Shown here in pieces: positions 1-7,071 of a DNA stretch of 25,626 nucleotides (position 1 is the first letter of the stretch; the number at the start of each line of letters is the position of its first letter). The stretch comes from CAVTAE01 sp051649365. GTDB taxonomy: Bacteria > Deinococcota > Deinococci > Deinococcales > Trueperaceae. The translations under genes and the position numbers were made by a program. The stretch is from NCBI GenBank assembly GCA_051649365.1, contig JBOFGY010000147.1:1-25626 (forward strand), given 5' to 3'. Below the pieces are notes generated by a model. The model was not told where the DNA came from and did not search any database. It was given only the letters and a program-made list of their open reading frames with translations.

Positions 1-458
1 AAACCTGGTTAAAACGTATGCGTGTACTTGGAACCTACCAAAGAGGTGAGGTGATCATTTTCCGCGAGAACGCAGATTCGCCTTGCCGTCAGGGTCGCCG
101 TGCCTTTTTGGTCAAACGCCTGATTGGTTTACCTGGTGACCACGTGGTTGTAGATGCTGACGGCAATGTAACCGTGAATGATGTTTTGCTCGACCAAGGT
201 TTTATTACTGAACTGCCTGATGGTCGTGTGGGACCAAACACGCGCGAGACGGATGTTGTCGTGCCAGAGGGCCAGTATTTTGTTCTCGGCGATAACCGTG
301 TGAACAGTTGTGACTCACGTATTTATGGCATGGTGCCGTTTATGTCTATTGCCGGTAAAGCAACGGCGGTTATTTGGCCGCCGATGCGAAGCGGTTCGAT
401 GAACTGGCGGGGAATTCGCCCACCTGAAGCGTTCTCGAGCATCCCCAACCCTCAATAA
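1..458 (+). CDS. lepB: Type I signal peptidase, 3' part (5' end outside window)
   Basis: Membrane-bound serine protease that removes signal peptides from secreted proteins on the outer face of the cytoplasmic membrane. The frame is open from the left edge (first full codon at base 3), so the ATG at 18 is an internal Met, not the start. The missing N-terminus would hold the membrane anchor and the SMxPT catalytic serine. What remains shows the catalytic-lysine box (FLVKRLIGLPGD, about residues 30-41 from the ATG at 18) and the conserved C-terminal box FVLGDNRVNSCDSRIYGMVP. The usual form SxDSRxxG is kept, with an extra Cys just before it. The C-terminal tail after VIWPP is short and polar. A CTCGAG palindrome lies at 434, eight codons before the stop. 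Identity is secure; only the length and start are unknown. Confidence 0.93.
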   Translation, partial: TWLKRMRVLGTYQRGEVIIFRENADSPCRQGRRAFLVKRLIGLPGDHVVVDADGNVTVNDVLLDQGFITELPDGRVGPNTRETDVVVPEGQYFVLGDNRVNSCDSRIYGMVPFMSIAGKATAVIWPPMRSGSMNWRGIRPPEAFSSIPNPQ

Positions 459-477
459 TGTTGAAGCAACCTGAGAC

Positions 478-562
478 TTGGCGTTAGACTATGCTGGCGT
501 TGATTATACTGGCGTTGATTAGGCTCGAGACCGCTGTGCTAGATAAACTCCTAGATAGACTC
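478..562 (+). repeat. Two short tandem repeat tracts in the leader of the DUF1232 gene
   Basis: TGGCGTT-headed units occur three times in a row (from about 479, 495 and 510); the last two share the perfect 13-mer CTGGCGTTGATTA (494-506 and 509-521, period 15). A second tract follows: CTAGATAAACTC (539-550) and CTAGATAGACTC (551-562). A related CTAAATAAACTC sits at 568-579, already inside the coding region. The units contain -10-like hexamers (TATACT 505-510, TAAACT 544-549, TAGACT 556-561). These look like local slippage duplications. Confidence 0.75.
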
Positions 563-564
563 AT

Positions 565-843
565 ATGCTAAATAAACTCAAACAACTTGCTAAAACCTTA
601 AAACGAGAACTCACGCTCTATCAACATATTCTGAAGGACGAGCGCACACCAAAACTCGCCAAGATTTTTCTGGGTTTGGCAGTTGGTTATGTGCTTTTAC
701 CCTTTGACCTCATCCCAGATTTTATTCCTGTGTTGGGTCAGCTTGACGACTTAATCATCGTGCCAGGACTTTTCTTTTTGGCGTTACGTTTAATTCCGAA
801 GCAACTTCTCCAAGAACATCGCCAGACCTTGCAAAATAAGTAA
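565..843 (+). CDS. YkvA-like small membrane protein (DUF1232 family)
   Basis: A 92-residue protein of unknown function. The diagnostic DUF1232 core is visible at about residues 38-68: a hydrophobic segment running into LLPFDLIPDFIPVLGQLDD, followed by a second hydrophobic stretch (LIIVPGLFFLALRLIP). This gives two closely spaced membrane segments flanked by a basic, amphipathic N-terminus (residues 1-30, many Lys/Arg). The length is normal for the family. The start ATG at 565 sits right after a 12-base tandem duplication whose units resemble the first codons, and no clear ribosome-binding site is seen. The stop codon TAA overlaps the first bases of a heptad hairpin (840-905). It is separated from lepB by about 106 bases, so co-transcription is possible but not shown. 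Confidence 0.85.
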   Translation: MLNKLKQLAKTLKRELTLYQHILKDERTPKLAKIFLGLAVGYVLLPFDLIPDFIPVLGQLDDLIIVPGLFFLALRLIPKQLLQEHRQTLQNK

Positions 844-905
844 GACGTAAACGTGGGACGTGAGTTAAAGCTTCTACATCTCACGTTTTACGTTTCACGT
901 CTTAC
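840..905. repeat. Heptad hairpin A (GTAAGAC family), overlapping a stop codon
   Basis: The left arm begins GTAAGACGT (840-848) and pairs perfectly with ACGTCTTAC (897-905). An inner ACGTGAG pairs with CTCACGT (880-886). The right arm reads in 7-base units GTTTTAC (885-891), GTTTCAC (892-898), GTCTTAC (899-905). The TAA stop of the DUF1232 gene (841-843) is inside the first unit. It could act as a transcription terminator in either direction, although there is no T-run; a CTCGAG follows immediately at 906. Confidence 0.8.
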
Positions 906-994
906 CTCGAGCTATCCTTTATATTCAATGTTCATAAACTGCAAGTACCCTCTAGTAAAGCGTGACGATTTATTGCAAACTAAAGGCTAACATC

Positions 995-1001
995 AAGGAG
1001 G
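995..1001 (+). promoter_or_regulatory. Strong ribosome-binding site for the ABC binding protein
   Basis: AAGGAGG lies four bases before the ATG at 1006. It is a near-complete complement of the 16S rRNA tail and one of the few strong Shine-Dalgarno sites in this window, consistent with high expression of a binding protein. It fixes the start. Confidence 0.85.
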
Positions 1002-1005
1002 ATTC

Positions 1006-2619
1006 ATGAGGCTGGATCGTTGGTCACTGATTGCATTTTTGATAGTTGGTTCCTTGACCCTTGCACAAAGTACAGTCAAGATTGGTTGGGCGGGTAGTCC
1101 AGATAGTCTCGTACCTGGTAAAGGCACACTGATTGAGGCGTTTACTATTTACGAACTCGTTTATGACACGCTCTTTGATTTACAGGTTGATGATACGTTC
1201 AAATCTGAACTTGTTGAATCGTTTGAGGTATCTGAAGACGGCAAAACCTGGACGTTTAAGATTCGCCAAGGTGTGACCTGGCACGATGGTGAACCTCTAA
1301 CAGCAAGCGACATTGCCTTCTCGTATAACCTGTACAAAAGTGATGATAATTTCTCTTACCAAGCCACCTACACGACTTATTTTGAAATGATTGAAGCCAC
1401 CGATGACACGACCTTGGTGATTACCTTAACTGCGCCCATTCCGAATATGGAAGCTCAGACAGTTACCCTTTATATTTTGCCCGAACATATTTTTAAGAAC
1501 GCACCTGTAGAGTTTGAGAATACAGAGATGATTGGCAGTGGGCCGTTTAAGATGGTTGAATATAAACAAGGTGAATTCGTACGCCTTGCCAAAAATGAAG
1601 CTTACTGGACTGACGCTCCGAAAGTAGACGAAGTTATTTTTCAAACCTTTGGTTCTCAAGACGTGCTCGTGCAAGCCATTAAGACAGGGCAAGTAGACAT
1701 GGTGGTCGAGATGCCACTCACCGCCGTGCTAGCTCTTCGCAACGACCCCAACGTGGAAGTCGTGAGTGGCCCGCCCCTGTCACCTTACAGTGTGACCGTC
1801 ATTATGAACCAGATGACTCCTGAACGCTGCCCTACAGATGAAGGTGGCATCTGCAAAGGTCATCCAGCGTTGTTAGACAAAACAGTAAGAACGGCTTTAG
1901 CCCATGCGACAGATAAACAGCAACTTATTGATGTCGTGTTGTTGGGTTTGGGTACACCTGGAGTAACGCTGATTGCGGATAGCTCGGGCGAGTGGTTTAA
2001 CAGTTCGATTACAGATTACGCTTTTGATGTAGCGACTGCGAACAAACTTCTCGACGATGCAGGTTACAACGATACAGATGGAGACGGTGTGCGCGAGATG
2101 CCAGAGGGTGGCCAGCCTTTGACCTTTCGTTTTAATTGGCCGAGCGATAGTGTAAATGCACCACGCACCTCAGAAATGCTCGCGGAAATGTGGCGACAGA
2201 TTGGTGTGGAATTACAGTTACAAGCTCTCGACCCTGATGCGCTTACCTCTGTGTGCTGCCCTGCCTACGACTATGACATTATGCTTTGGGGTTGGTCTGC
2301 GGATGCTGACCCGAGCTATCTCCTAAGCGTGATGACGGGCGCAGAAATACCTACAGGTCTCAATGAAACAGGTTACTTCAGTGAAACGTATGATGCACTT
2401 TTCGACCAGCAAGCGACGACACTTGACTTAGAGGAACGCAAAAACTTAGTGTGGCAAATGCAGCAACACGTTTTTGATGATATGGTTTATATCATTCCTT
2501 ATTACGAGCAGGCGGTGCAGGCGTTTCGTAAAGACCGCTTTCAAGGTTGGGTGACCGATCAGGGCAAGTTGCAACTCGAGGATCCGTCATCCCTTACAGT
2601 CATTGAACCTGTGCAGTAG
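1006..2619 (+). CDS. ABC transporter substrate-binding protein, peptide/nickel family 5
   Basis: Extracytoplasmic receptor that captures a peptide or similar solute and hands it to the permease pair encoded downstream. 537 residues, normal for SBP_bac_5. The signal peptide is residues 1-20 (RLDR then a hydrophobic core, cleavage likely after TLA). Family features: an early 'SPDSLVPG' ligand-lobe segment, the signature GSGPFKMVEYKQGEFVRL around 176-193 followed by KNEAYW, and an acidic DTDGDGVRE loop near 353, a calcium-loop-like motif common in this subfamily. Cysteine pairs occur near 273-283 (RCPTDEGGIC) and near 422 (VCCPAYD); they may form disulfides, which is inference. The ligand cannot be read from sequence. 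It is first in a five-gene operon. No lipobox is seen, so a freely diffusing or otherwise retained protein is expected. Confidence 0.93.
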   Translation: MRLDRWSLIAFLIVGSLTLAQSTVKIGWAGSPDSLVPGKGTLIEAFTIYELVYDTLFDLQVDDTFKSELVESFEVSEDGKTWTFKIRQGVTWHDGEPLTASDIAFSYNLYKSDDNFSYQATYTTYFEMIEATDDTTLVITLTAPIPNMEAQTVTLYILPEHIFKNAPVEFENTEMIGSGPFKMVEYKQGEFVRLAKNEAYWTDAPKVDEVIFQTFGSQDVLVQAIKTGQVDMVVEMPLTAVLALRNDPNVEVVSGPPLSPYSVTVIMNQMTPERCPTDEGGICKGHPALLDKTVRTALAHATDKQQLIDVVLLGLGTPGVTLIADSSGEWFNSSITDYAFDVATANKLLDDAGYNDTDGDGVREMPEGGQPLTFRFNWPSDSVNAPRTSEMLAEMWRQIGVELQLQALDPDALTSVCCPAYDYDIMLWGWSADADPSYLLSVMTGAEIPTGLNETGYFSETYDALFDQQATTLDLEERKNLVWQMQQHVFDDMVYIIPYYEQAVQAFRKDRFQGWVTDQGKLQLEDPSSLTVIEPVQ

Positions 2620-2648
2620 TGATGTTGGGGTTTCGTTTGTATGGTTAC

Positions 2649-2677
2649 TGTAGGGGGGCACGGCCCACCCCTACAGC
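2649..2677. repeat. GTAGGGG-type palindrome inside the ABC operon
   Basis: CTGTAGGGG (2649-2657) pairs with CCCCTACAG (2669-2677). A short inner GGC/GCC stem and an ACG loop sit between them. It fills the spacer between the binding-protein gene and the first permease gene. Such GC-rich stems between a highly expressed binding-protein gene and its permease genes often trim expression of the downstream part; that role is inference here. Confidence 0.7.
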
Positions 2678-2686
2678 GAGGTTTGC

Positions 2687-3715
2687 GTGATGACGCTCAC
2701 GTCCTTTTTACGCAAATTGGCGTGGGCGGTGTTTACGATTGTTTTTGTCGTGCTGCTAAATTTTTTCTTGTTTCGCATCATGGGCGACCCGACAAAGCTC
2801 TTCAAAGACCCACGCTTATCACCCAACGTTGTCGAGAATATCCGTGTTCGTTTTGGACTCGATAAACCTGTCATCAACTGTTTTGCATCGTTGCGCCCGC
2901 TCGAGTTTCGCACCGAGCTTTGCAGAACGAATCCGTTTGATACACAATTCTCTGCTTATGTTGCTAATCTGTTGCGCGGCAATCTCGGTGTGTCGTTTCA
3001 CAGCCAACGCCCTGTTGCAGAACTGCTGGCTGAGAGACTTTGGAACACACTGCTGCTTATTGGCGCAGGACAAATTCTCGCCATTATTATTGGTGCGTTC
3101 TTAGGTGGTGTTGCTGCTTGGAAAGCACGAACGATGGTTGATTACAGCTCACTCCTTGCTGGCTTAGCGGCCTGGAGCTTGCCAACCTTTTGGCTCGGAA
3201 TGCTCTTGCTCTTCTGGGGCAGTACGCAGTTTGGTTTACCCCTTGGTGGCATGAGTACGATTGGTGCAAGTTACGATTCCTTTTGGCAGCGCGCCAGCGA
3301 CACGGCTAGGCACATGCTCTTACCCACTCTGACGTTTACGCTCGTCTACATTGGTGAATATTTAATTATTACCAGAAGTAGTTTGCTCGAGACCCTCTCA
3401 CAAGATTATGTTCTTACTGCCAAGGCCAAAGGCTTAACCACTTTCCAAATCCTCAAAGACCATGCGTTTAGAAATGCTATGTTGCCGCTCGTCACGCTTG
3501 TCGCTATCAACTTAGGGTTTACGGTAGCGGGAGCCGTGCAAATCGAAACCGTGTTTTCTTGGCCAGGCTTGGGATTAACTATTTTTGAAGCCGTTGAACG
3601 CCGTGATTATCCTGTTTTGCAAGGTGCGTTTTTCCTACTCGCTGTGTGCGTTATTCTTGCCAATTTTCTTGCTGATATTTTGTACAGTATGTTAGACCCG
3701 AGGGTGAAAGTGTGA
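2687..3715 (+). CDS. ABC transporter permease, DppB-like
   Basis: First transmembrane subunit of the peptide/solute importer. 342 residues. The N-terminus has the usual DppB signature: one membrane segment (about 10-30), then DPTKLFKDPRLSPNVVENIRVRFGLDKP. An extended periplasmic segment with two Cys (about 64-85) precedes the YVANLLRGNLGVSF motif. Then come five more hydrophobic segments. The cytoplasmic EAA loop that docks on the ATPase is at about 243-262 (TAKAKGLTTFQILKDHAFRN). GTG 2687 and ATG 2690 are adjacent in-frame starts; GAGG at 2677-2680 is spaced suitably for either, and I keep the longer. Neighbours on both sides belong to the same transporter. Confidence 0.92.
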   Translation: MMTLTSFLRKLAWAVFTIVFVVLLNFFLFRIMGDPTKLFKDPRLSPNVVENIRVRFGLDKPVINCFASLRPLEFRTELCRTNPFDTQFSAYVANLLRGNLGVSFHSQRPVAELLAERLWNTLLLIGAGQILAIIIGAFLGGVAAWKARTMVDYSSLLAGLAAWSLPTFWLGMLLLFWGSTQFGLPLGGMSTIGASYDSFWQRASDTARHMLLPTLTFTLVYIGEYLIITRSSLLETLSQDYVLTAKAKGLTTFQILKDHAFRNAMLPLVTLVAINLGFTVAGAVQIETVFSWPGLGLTIFEAVERRDYPVLQGAFFLLAVCVILANFLADILYSMLDPRVKV

Positions 3716-3735
3716 ATCATTTCTGCGCAAGTCTT

Positions 3736-3859
3736 GTAAGGTGCATTGATGCACCACATATTGAAAATGAGGTCTTGCCGAAAAATTCGCAGTCACTTCA
3801 CTCGCGGCAGAAATTAGCTTTGTTTCAAAGTATTCATAAGGTGCATAAATCCACCCTAC
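3736..3859. mobile_element. MITE-like inverted-repeat element between the two permease genes
   Basis: A 124-base insert-like segment. The left end GTAAGGTGCATTGATGCACC (3736-3755) and the reverse complement of the right end (3840-3859, GTAGGGTGGATTTATGCACC) match at 17 of 20 positions. The left end is itself a perfect hairpin, GGTGCAT-TG-ATGCACC. The interior has no gene. It fills nearly all of the 166-base gap between two genes that are normally almost adjacent. No target-site duplication or transposase is visible, so mobility is inferred from shape only. Confidence 0.5.
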
Positions 3860-3881
3860 GTGTTTTCGGTCGTGATGCCAA

Positions 3882-4832
3882 ATGAATAGAGCTTTTAGAA
3901 ATCCGATGGTTGCTATTGGCACGGTCATGCTTTTAGTTGTCGTAATTGCTGCACTTTTCGCGCCTCTTCTCGCACCTTATAACCCGAAGGAACGTGTCAG
4001 AGCAACCCTCGACACGATTTATGCAAGGCCAAGTGCTGAACATTTACTCGGTACAGATGATGCAGGCAAGGACGTTTTGACGAACTTACTTTACGGTGCT
4101 CGAGTCTCACTTTTGGTGGGGTTTGTTGCGTCACTTATTTCTGTGCTGATTGGAGGCATTTTAGGAATGCTCTCGGGCTACGCAGGTGGCCGCGTGGACG
4201 CTCTTATTTCTGGCTTTACAAATATTACCCTCGTTATCCCCGAGTTACCCCTTGCGATTGTGCTCGTTGCGCTTTTGGGGCCAAGTCTTCTTAATATTAT
4301 TTTAGTTATTGGCTTACTCGGTTGGACGAGCACCGCACGCTTGGTGCGCTCCCAGACATTGTCGGTGAAAGAGAGAAAATTTGTCTTACGTACCAAGGCC
4401 CTTGGGGCAAGTCACGCACATATTTTACGGAAGCATATTCTCCCCCATGTAATACCGCTCGTGGTTGCGAACACGGTGCTTGTTATTTCACTCGCTATTC
4501 TCAATGAAAGTACGCTAAGTTTTTTAGGATTGTCTGACCCAACGAAAGTGAGTTGGGGTCAGATGCTGAACTATGCCTTTACACGCGGTGCCATGAGTGC
4601 AGGTGCGTGGTGGGCGTTGGTCGTGCCGGGGTTCGGCATTGTTTGGCTCGTGTTGGGGTGCACGCTACTTGGCAATGGTTTAGAACAAGTGTTAAACCCG
4701 AGGCTCGAGTCCCATCACTTAGCTTCTAGCGGAACTGTTCCTCAAACTTCCCCCGTAACAGCCGCCGCCCCTCGCTTACTAAGAAACCTGAATTCGACAT
4801 TTCCAACCCGACAAGTCAAAGAGGGCGAGTAA
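3882..4832 (+). CDS. ABC transporter permease, DppC-like
   Basis: Second transmembrane subunit of the importer, 316 residues. It begins with the DppC-type N-terminus: a membrane segment at about 9-30 (VAIGTVMLLVVVIAALFAPLLAP), then YNPKERV and HLLGTDDAGKDVLTNLLYGARVSL. Further hydrophobic segments follow. The EAA loop is at about 168-190 (VLRTKALGASHAHILRKHILP) and STLSFLGLSDP lies at about 210. The C-terminus carries an extra polar, proline/threonine-rich tail of about 40 residues after NPRLES that is not typical. That tail runs into a heptad hairpin whose GTAAGAC unit provides the TAA stop. The tail could therefore be a 3' extension created when the repeat element altered the original gene end; this is inference. 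No clear ribosome-binding site precedes ATG 3882. Confidence 0.92.
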   Translation: MNRAFRNPMVAIGTVMLLVVVIAALFAPLLAPYNPKERVRATLDTIYARPSAEHLLGTDDAGKDVLTNLLYGARVSLLVGFVASLISVLIGGILGMLSGYAGGRVDALISGFTNITLVIPELPLAIVLVALLGPSLLNIILVIGLLGWTSTARLVRSQTLSVKERKFVLRTKALGASHAHILRKHILPHVIPLVVANTVLVISLAILNESTLSFLGLSDPTKVSWGQMLNYAFTRGAMSAGAWWALVVPGFGIVWLVLGCTLLGNGLEQVLNPRLESHHLASSGTVPQTSPVTAAAPRLLRNLNSTFPTRQVKEGE

Positions 4833-4884
4833 GACGTGAAACGCGAGACGTTTAAGCATTTACTTCTTACGTTTCGCGTCTTAC
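4829..4884. repeat. Heptad hairpin B (GTAAGAC family), supplying a stop codon
   Basis: GTAAGACGTGAAACG (4829-4843) pairs with CGTTTCGCGTCTTAC (4870-4884) over 15 positions with a single G-T wobble. Units are GTAAGAC, GTGAAAC, GCGAGAC on the left and TTCTTAC, GTTTCGC, GTCTTAC on the right. The stop TAA of the upstream permease gene (4830-4832) is bases 2-4 of the first unit. The hairpin sits between the permease and ATPase halves of the operon. Confidence 0.85.
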
Positions 4885-4957
4885 CTTTTACCCACACCTA
4901 CGTTTGCTATGTGGAAACAGATAATTCAAAACTTGGATTGAGAAAGCAGCGTGAAGC

Positions 4958-5917
4958 GTGATTCTTGAGGTCAAAAACTTATCTGTTGATTATAAGCAGA
5001 AAAACAAAACGGCGACGGCTTTGCACGATGTCAGTTTTGCCTTAGAGCGCGGCGAGATTTTGGGCGTGGTGGGTGAATCGGGTTGTGGTAAGACGACGCT
5101 GATGTTAGCTCTGCTGAGGTTACTACCGCAAGCTGGACAGATTACGCGCGGACAAATTCTTTATGATGGTAAAGATATTTTGCCATTGGATAACCGGGCG
5201 ATGGCAGAACTGCGCTGGGATGAAATCTCGATTGTGTTTCAAGGCGCGATGAACGCACTCAATCCAGTTTGCACGATTGCTGAGCAAATTGCCGAAGCGA
5301 TTCGTCGGCACGAAAAACTCTCAAAAGAAGCTGCGCGAAAACGTGTCGAGGAGTTACTCGAGCTTGTCGGCATTCCCAAACATCGCCGCAGTGATTATCC
5401 GCATCACTATTCAGGAGGGATGCGCCAACGCGCCATGATTGCGATGGCTTTAGCTTGTCATCCAAAAATCATTATCGCCGATGAACCCACGACAGCTCTC
5501 GATGTGATGGTGCAAGCGCAGATTTTAGAACTTCTCGCTGACTTACGTGACAAGCTGGGTCTGGCAGTGATTTTTGTGACCCACGATTTAGGCGTGGTTG
5601 CTGAACTTTGTGACAGCGTGCTCGTCCTTTATGGAGGTGTCACCGCAGAATATGCCGATGTTGATACGCTGTTTAACGCCCCACAGCATCCCTACACAGA
5701 GCGTTTGTTGGCAGCTTTTCCAAATTTAGAAAACCCGAAAGCGTTAGAAAGTATTCCTGGTAGTCCACCGCGCTTAGATGATTTGCCTAAGGGTTGCCGT
5801 TTTGCACCGCGTTGTTCTAAGGTAATGGAGCAATGCCACAGTGAAATGCCAAGACTCTATCAAGTGAATCCCTGGCAATACTCCAGGTGTTTTCTTTCGG
5901 AAGTAGGAAAAATATAA
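4958..5917 (+). CDS. Oligopeptide-type ABC transporter ATPase, DppD-like
   Basis: First of two nucleotide-binding subunits that power the importer, 319 residues. Walker A GESGCGKT at 39-46, signature SGGMRQR at 152-158, Walker B IIADEPTT at 172-179 and H-loop THD at 208-210 are all intact. The C-terminal oligopeptide/dipeptide domain is present: HPYTERLLAAFP (244-255), GSPPRLDDLP and GCRFAPRC with Cys at 280 and 286, plus later Cys at 293 and 311. This is the pattern associated with an Fe-S site in DppD-type subunits, so metal binding is possible. The start is GTG 4958, giving the standard MILEVKNLSV opening; the ribosome-binding site is weak. It pairs with the second ATPase 88 bases downstream. 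Confidence 0.94.
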   Translation: MILEVKNLSVDYKQKNKTATALHDVSFALERGEILGVVGESGCGKTTLMLALLRLLPQAGQITRGQILYDGKDILPLDNRAMAELRWDEISIVFQGAMNALNPVCTIAEQIAEAIRRHEKLSKEAARKRVEELLELVGIPKHRRSDYPHHYSGGMRQRAMIAMALACHPKIIIADEPTTALDVMVQAQILELLADLRDKLGLAVIFVTHDLGVVAELCDSVLVLYGGVTAEYADVDTLFNAPQHPYTERLLAAFPNLENPKALESIPGSPPRLDDLPKGCRFAPRCSKVMEQCHSEMPRLYQVNPWQYSRCFLSEVGKI

Positions 5918-5950
5918 TGTGCCGATTCTTGCCCTACAATGCTGAAAACT

Positions 5951-5987
5951 TCCCCCCTAACAGGGGAGGCAGGGGGGGCAGGGGGGG
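5951..5987. repeat. C-run/G-run element between the two ATPase genes
   Basis: CCCCCCT (5952-5958), an AACA loop and AGGGGAGG (5962-5969) form a short hairpin. Two further G7 tracts follow (5972-5978 and 5981-5987), each preceded by CA. On the plus strand the G tracts could form a G-quadruplex as DNA or mRNA, competing with the hairpin. It lies 18 bases before the next start codon. Not coding. Confidence 0.65.
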
Positions 5988-6005
5988 TAAAAAGCCGAGG
6001 AAACC

Positions 6006-6986
6006 ATGACAAACCTCCTCGAGCTAACCCACCTCCGCAAACTCTTTCCCCTCAAGAGCGGGCTGTTTGCTGCACCCAAGCACGTTCACGCGCTTGATGG
6101 TATTACGCTGTCCCTTGCAAAGGGTGAAGTGCTTGCGGTAGTAGGGGAGAGCGGTTGTGGTAAATCCACACTTGCGTTGACCTTGCTCAATTTAGAAAAG
6201 CCTAGCGAAGGAAAAATTATATTTAAGGGTCAAGATGTTACGCATCTCAAAGGTGAAGCTCTAAAAACTTTGCGGCGCAATGTGCAGATGATTTTTCAAG
6301 ACCCTTACGAATCTTTAGACCCGACGATGACGGTTGCAGAGCTTGTGGCGGAACCTCTTGTTATTCACAAGCTCTGTAAAACAAAAACTGAGCGCAGGGC
6401 AAAGGTAAAGGAAGCTCTCGAGAATGTAGGTCTTTCACCGGCTGAAAGTTATATGGCACGTTATCCGCACGAACTTTCAGGCGGGCAGCGTCAGCGTGTC
6501 GTGATTGCAGCTGCACTCGTGCTGGAACCCGAATTACTCATTGCGGATGAACCGGTTTCGATGCTTGATGTGAGTATACGTGCAGATATTTTGAATTTGC
6601 TCTCAGGGTTGCAAAAAGACAAGGGGATTTCATTTATTTTTATTACCCACGACTTAAGCACTGCTGCGAGTTTTGCACATCGTATTGCGGTGATGTATTT
6701 GGGGCGCATTGTTGAAATTGGGACTGTTCGAGACGTTCTAAAAAATCCACAGCACCCCTATACGAAAGCTCTGCTCTCAGTAGCTCCTGTGGCAAACCCG
6801 AGACTTAGAAAAAAACGGCAAATTTTACAAGGTGATCCACCTAATCCCATGAATATACCGAGAGGCTGCCGTTTTGCGCCCCGTTGCCCTGTCGTCACAT
6901 CGCAATGTCAAAACATTGATCCAGGACTAAAAATGGTAAGTGGAAGCCATGAAGTAGCTTGCGTTTTAGTGGATAGTAAGACGTAA
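6006..6986 (+). CDS. Oligopeptide-type ABC transporter ATPase, DppF-like
   Basis: Second nucleotide-binding subunit, 326 residues. Walker A GESGCGKST at 47-55, FQDPYESLDPTMTV with the Q-loop at about 98, signature LSGGQRQR at 157-164, Walker B LLIADEPVS at 177-185 and THD at 214-216. The C-terminal oligo_HPY domain has HPYTKALLSVAPV and GCRFAPRCP with Cys near 288, 294, 301 and 319. The start ATG 6006 has GAGG five bases upstream (5997-6000). A CTCGAG lies at 6018, codons 5-6. The TAA stop is formed inside a heptad hairpin that starts ten bases before the gene ends, so the last residues (SKT) are encoded by the repeat. The heterodimeric ATPase pair, two permeases and binding protein make a complete system. 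Confidence 0.94.
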   Translation: MTNLLELTHLRKLFPLKSGLFAAPKHVHALDGITLSLAKGEVLAVVGESGCGKSTLALTLLNLEKPSEGKIIFKGQDVTHLKGEALKTLRRNVQMIFQDPYESLDPTMTVAELVAEPLVIHKLCKTKTERRAKVKEALENVGLSPAESYMARYPHELSGGQRQRVVIAAALVLEPELLIADEPVSMLDVSIRADILNLLSGLQKDKGISFIFITHDLSTAASFAHRIAVMYLGRIVEIGTVRDVLKNPQHPYTKALLSVAPVANPRLRKKRQILQGDPPNPMNIPRGCRFAPRCPVVTSQCQNIDPGLKMVSGSHEVACVLVDSKT

Positions 6987-7070
6987 GAGGTAAGGAGAGG
7001 GTAAGACATAAGATGTAAGAGGTTAGACATTCGAGCTTTTACCTTTCACTTCTTACGTCTCACGTTTTAC
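6976..7070. repeat. Heptad hairpin C (GTAAGAC family), longest member
   Basis: Bases 7001-7070 divide exactly into ten 7-base units: GTAAGAC, ATAAGAT, GTAAGAG, GTTAGAC, ATTCGAG on the left, then CTTTTAC, CTTTCAC, TTCTTAC, GTCTCAC, GTTTTAC on the right. Three more left-type units run from 6976 to 6996. GTAAGACGTAAGA (6976-6988) matches the complement of 7051-7063 at 12 of 13 positions. The element overlaps the 3' end of the second ATPase gene (stop 6984-6986) and ends one base before the TTG candidate start of birA. Confidence 0.85.
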
Positions 7071-7071
7071 T

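Noticed and set aside
2641..2865. ORF of 74 codons over the spacer and start of the first permease gene
   Set aside because: It begins in the palindrome and runs out of frame through a clear permease gene.
7001..7070. Heptad arrays read as a CRISPR or integron attC array
   Set aside because: Units are 7 bases with no spacers, arms are inverted, and no cas or integrase gene is present.
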